Assembly (NCBI GenBank): GCA_963848205.1
Contig: CAWKCV010000003.1
Span: 1-64,000 of the forward strand
From: BOG-908 sp963848205
Lineage (GTDB): Bacteria > Pseudomonadota > Alphaproteobacteria > Acetobacterales > Acetobacteraceae
Reading direction: 5' to 3'
DNA: 64,000 nt
The translations under genes and the position numbers were made by a program. Position 1 is the stretch's first letter. Every line of letters begins with the position of its first letter. The notes under the pieces were generated by a model. That model saw nothing but the letters and a program-made list of their open reading frames with translations, was not told the DNA's origin and made no database searches. Shown one piece after another: positions 63,003 through 64,000 of this stretch.

Positions 63003-63703
63003 AGCTCGAAGAACACCGTCTCGTGCGCCCCGCCCAACCGGATGTCGAGGTTCCAGGTGCCCGCCGACATCTCAGTCGCCATGAGGGTCGCGCGTCTATC
63101 TACAGGCACCAGGTTGAGGATCGGGTCGGCGGCCAAACCCGCATCCCCCGCGAAGTAAAGCCGCGTCGCCAAACGTTTCAGCAAGCCCCGGCCGAAGACC
63201 GATATCGCAAGGTGCGCAGCCTGCCGCTTGTCGGCCGGCCCGGGCACCTGACCAGGGCGGATGGTGCGGAAGCGGTAGGTGCCGCCGGCGCAGGTTGCCG
63301 CCCGTCCAAAGCCGATGAAGTGCGGATCCAACGGCACCTCCTCGCGTGCGTCGCCGGCGCTGCGGTAGCGCCCGGCGGCGTTGGCCTGCCAGATCTCGAC
63401 CATGGCGTCAGGGACGGGATCACCCTCCGAATCAAGAATCGTGCCCGTCACCTCGATGATCTCGCCGGCAGGCGTGCCCGTCAGTGCGGACACATTGAGC
63501 ATGTAGTGCGATGCGTCGAACAGATCGGCACGCGCTCCAAGATCAGATTGCCCCACCAGGTCCGCGCCGCCCTTCCACGGCAGCCCGTAATGGAAGAACG
63601 GTCCCACCGTTTGCGAGGGTGTTTGGCCAAACAGGGATGGATCGAGATTGTCCAGCCGTGGCGCCGGGCTGCGCGCTTCCAGCTCGGTGAGGTTAGTGTC
63701 CAT
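62999..63703 (-). CDS. pcaG: Protocatechuate 3,4-dioxygenase alpha subunit
   Basis: 234 residues from ATG 63703 (MDTNLTELEARSPAPRLDNL). FGQTPSQTVGPFFHYGLPWK, VPDAMVEIWQANAAGRYRS and FRTIRPGQVPGPADKRQAAH, then HLAISVFGRGLLKRL, match PcaG. It forms the intradiol enzyme with PcaH, cleaving protocatechuate. Its start lies inside the last codons of pcaH. Confidence 0.95.
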   Translation of the reverse strand: MDTNLTELEARSPAPRLDNLDPSLFGQTPSQTVGPFFHYGLPWKGGADLVGQSDLGARADLFDASHYMLNVSALTGTPAGEIIEVTGTILDSEGDPVPDAMVEIWQANAAGRYRSAGDAREEVPLDPHFIGFGRAATCAGGTYRFRTIRPGQVPGPADKRQAAHLAISVFGRGLLKRLATRLYFAGDAGLAADPILNLVPVDRRATLMATEMSAGTWNLDIRLGGAHETVFFEL

Positions 63704-64000
63704 GATCGCCGCCTTCGAAGGGGGTCTGCGCACGGCCTTTCAGGACAATGTCGAACCGGTATCCCAGGGCCCGGGAAGGCTCCGTGGTGGCGAGGTCGAA
63801 ACGGCAGATCAGACGATTGCGAAATGGCATCGGCACGGCGTTCGCGATCGGATCGATCTCCAGCAGCGGATCATCCGGGAAATAGAGTTGCGTGACCAGG
63901 CGTGTCGCGAAGGCCGGGCCGAGAAGCGACAGGTGGATATGAGCCGGCCGCCAGGCATTGTGGTGGTTGCCCCAGGGATACGCACCGGGGCGTATGCTGA
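63693..64000 (-). CDS. pcaH: Protocatechuate 3,4-dioxygenase beta subunit, partial
   Basis: The C-terminal 101 residues are in the window, and the N-terminus lies beyond its end. SIRPGAYPWGNHHNAWRPAH and IHLSLLGPAFATRLVTQLYF carry a Tyr and two His iron ligands of the beta subunit. LDFDIVLKGRAQTPFE-like ending reads RFDIVLKGRAQTPFEGGDHG. First gene of the pcaHGBL operon seen here; it overlaps pcaG by 11 bases. Confidence 0.93.
   Translation of the reverse strand, partial: SIRPGAYPWGNHHNAWRPAHIHLSLLGPAFATRLVTQLYFPDDPLLEIDPIANAVPMPFRNRLICRFDLATTEPSRALGYRFDIVLKGRAQTPFEGGDHGH

Overview
The window is high-GC bacterial DNA from a Gram-negative organism: it has a TonB-dependent receptor, Tat-type signal peptides and short operons with 4-base start/stop overlaps. 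The gene styles (protocatechuate branch with a fused pcaDC, FitAB-type toxin-antitoxin, galactose-dehydrogenase sugar pathway, FadR-type GntR) fit an alphaproteobacterium, perhaps Acetobacteraceae or a relative. That placement is inference. No rRNA or ordinary tRNA gene is present.

1-6.6 kb is an RNA-repair island on the minus strand. From its promoter it reads: an array of four structured Y-RNA-like elements, a Ro60/TROVE protein (rsr), the RNA ligase rtcB, a small SEC-C protein, a small ADP-ribosylation/crystallin-J1-type protein and two PF10127-type nucleotidyltransferases. Two Y RNAs contain a circularly permuted tRNA fold (T arm, then a closed acceptor hairpin, then a D arm). The other two are reduced versions. 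A small XRE-type regulator is divergent. I consider this the most interesting system in the window.

6.8-14.7 kb holds a compact biosynthetic-looking cluster: KAS III, NAD-dependent epimerase/dehydrogenase, metallo-beta-lactamase-fold hydrolase, ATP-grasp, acyltransferase-like protein, Rieske protein and a convergent adenylate-forming enzyme, with a divergent TetR. 14.9-19.5 kb is an accessory patch: a FitAB toxin-antitoxin pair, an integrase remnant, CutA, pseudogene fragments, a SRAP peptidase, a DUF4126 protein and a truncated phosphoesterase.

19.5-27.3 kb encodes an M19 dipeptidase-like protein and an oxidative sugar pathway: galactose/arabinose 1-dehydrogenase, GntR, sugar-acid dehydratase, SMP-30 lactonase, FAH-type hydrolase and SDR. 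27.3-53.6 kb is a glycoside-use region: NTF2-like proteins, ThuA-like protein, GH3 glycosidase, transporters, TonB receptor, three TIM-barrel isomerase-like proteins, Gfo/Idh/MocA dehydrogenase, xylA/xylB, a flavin two-component monooxygenase, a C-glycoside deglycosidase pair, and a GMC dehydrogenase with its Tat-exported small subunit. Seven copies of a palindrome close to AGAAC-N4-GTTCT lie in front of seven transcription units here, which suggests one regulon.

53.6-64 kb encodes aromatic catabolism: FAD monooxygenase, extradiol dioxygenase, alpha/beta hydrolase, cyclase-family hydrolase, FAH hydrolase, VanA-type Rieske demethylase with a divergent TetR, and the protocatechuate branch pcaL-pcaB-pcaG-pcaH (pcaH is cut by the window end). 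Read together, 27-64 kb could take a plant C- or O-glycosylated polyphenol through deglycosylation, ring cleavage and the beta-ketoadipate pathway.

Four genes (rsr, the SEC-C gene, xylA, the dehydrogenase small subunit) each carry one single-base indel relative to an otherwise intact reading frame. Consensus sequencing error should be excluded before calling them pseudogenes.
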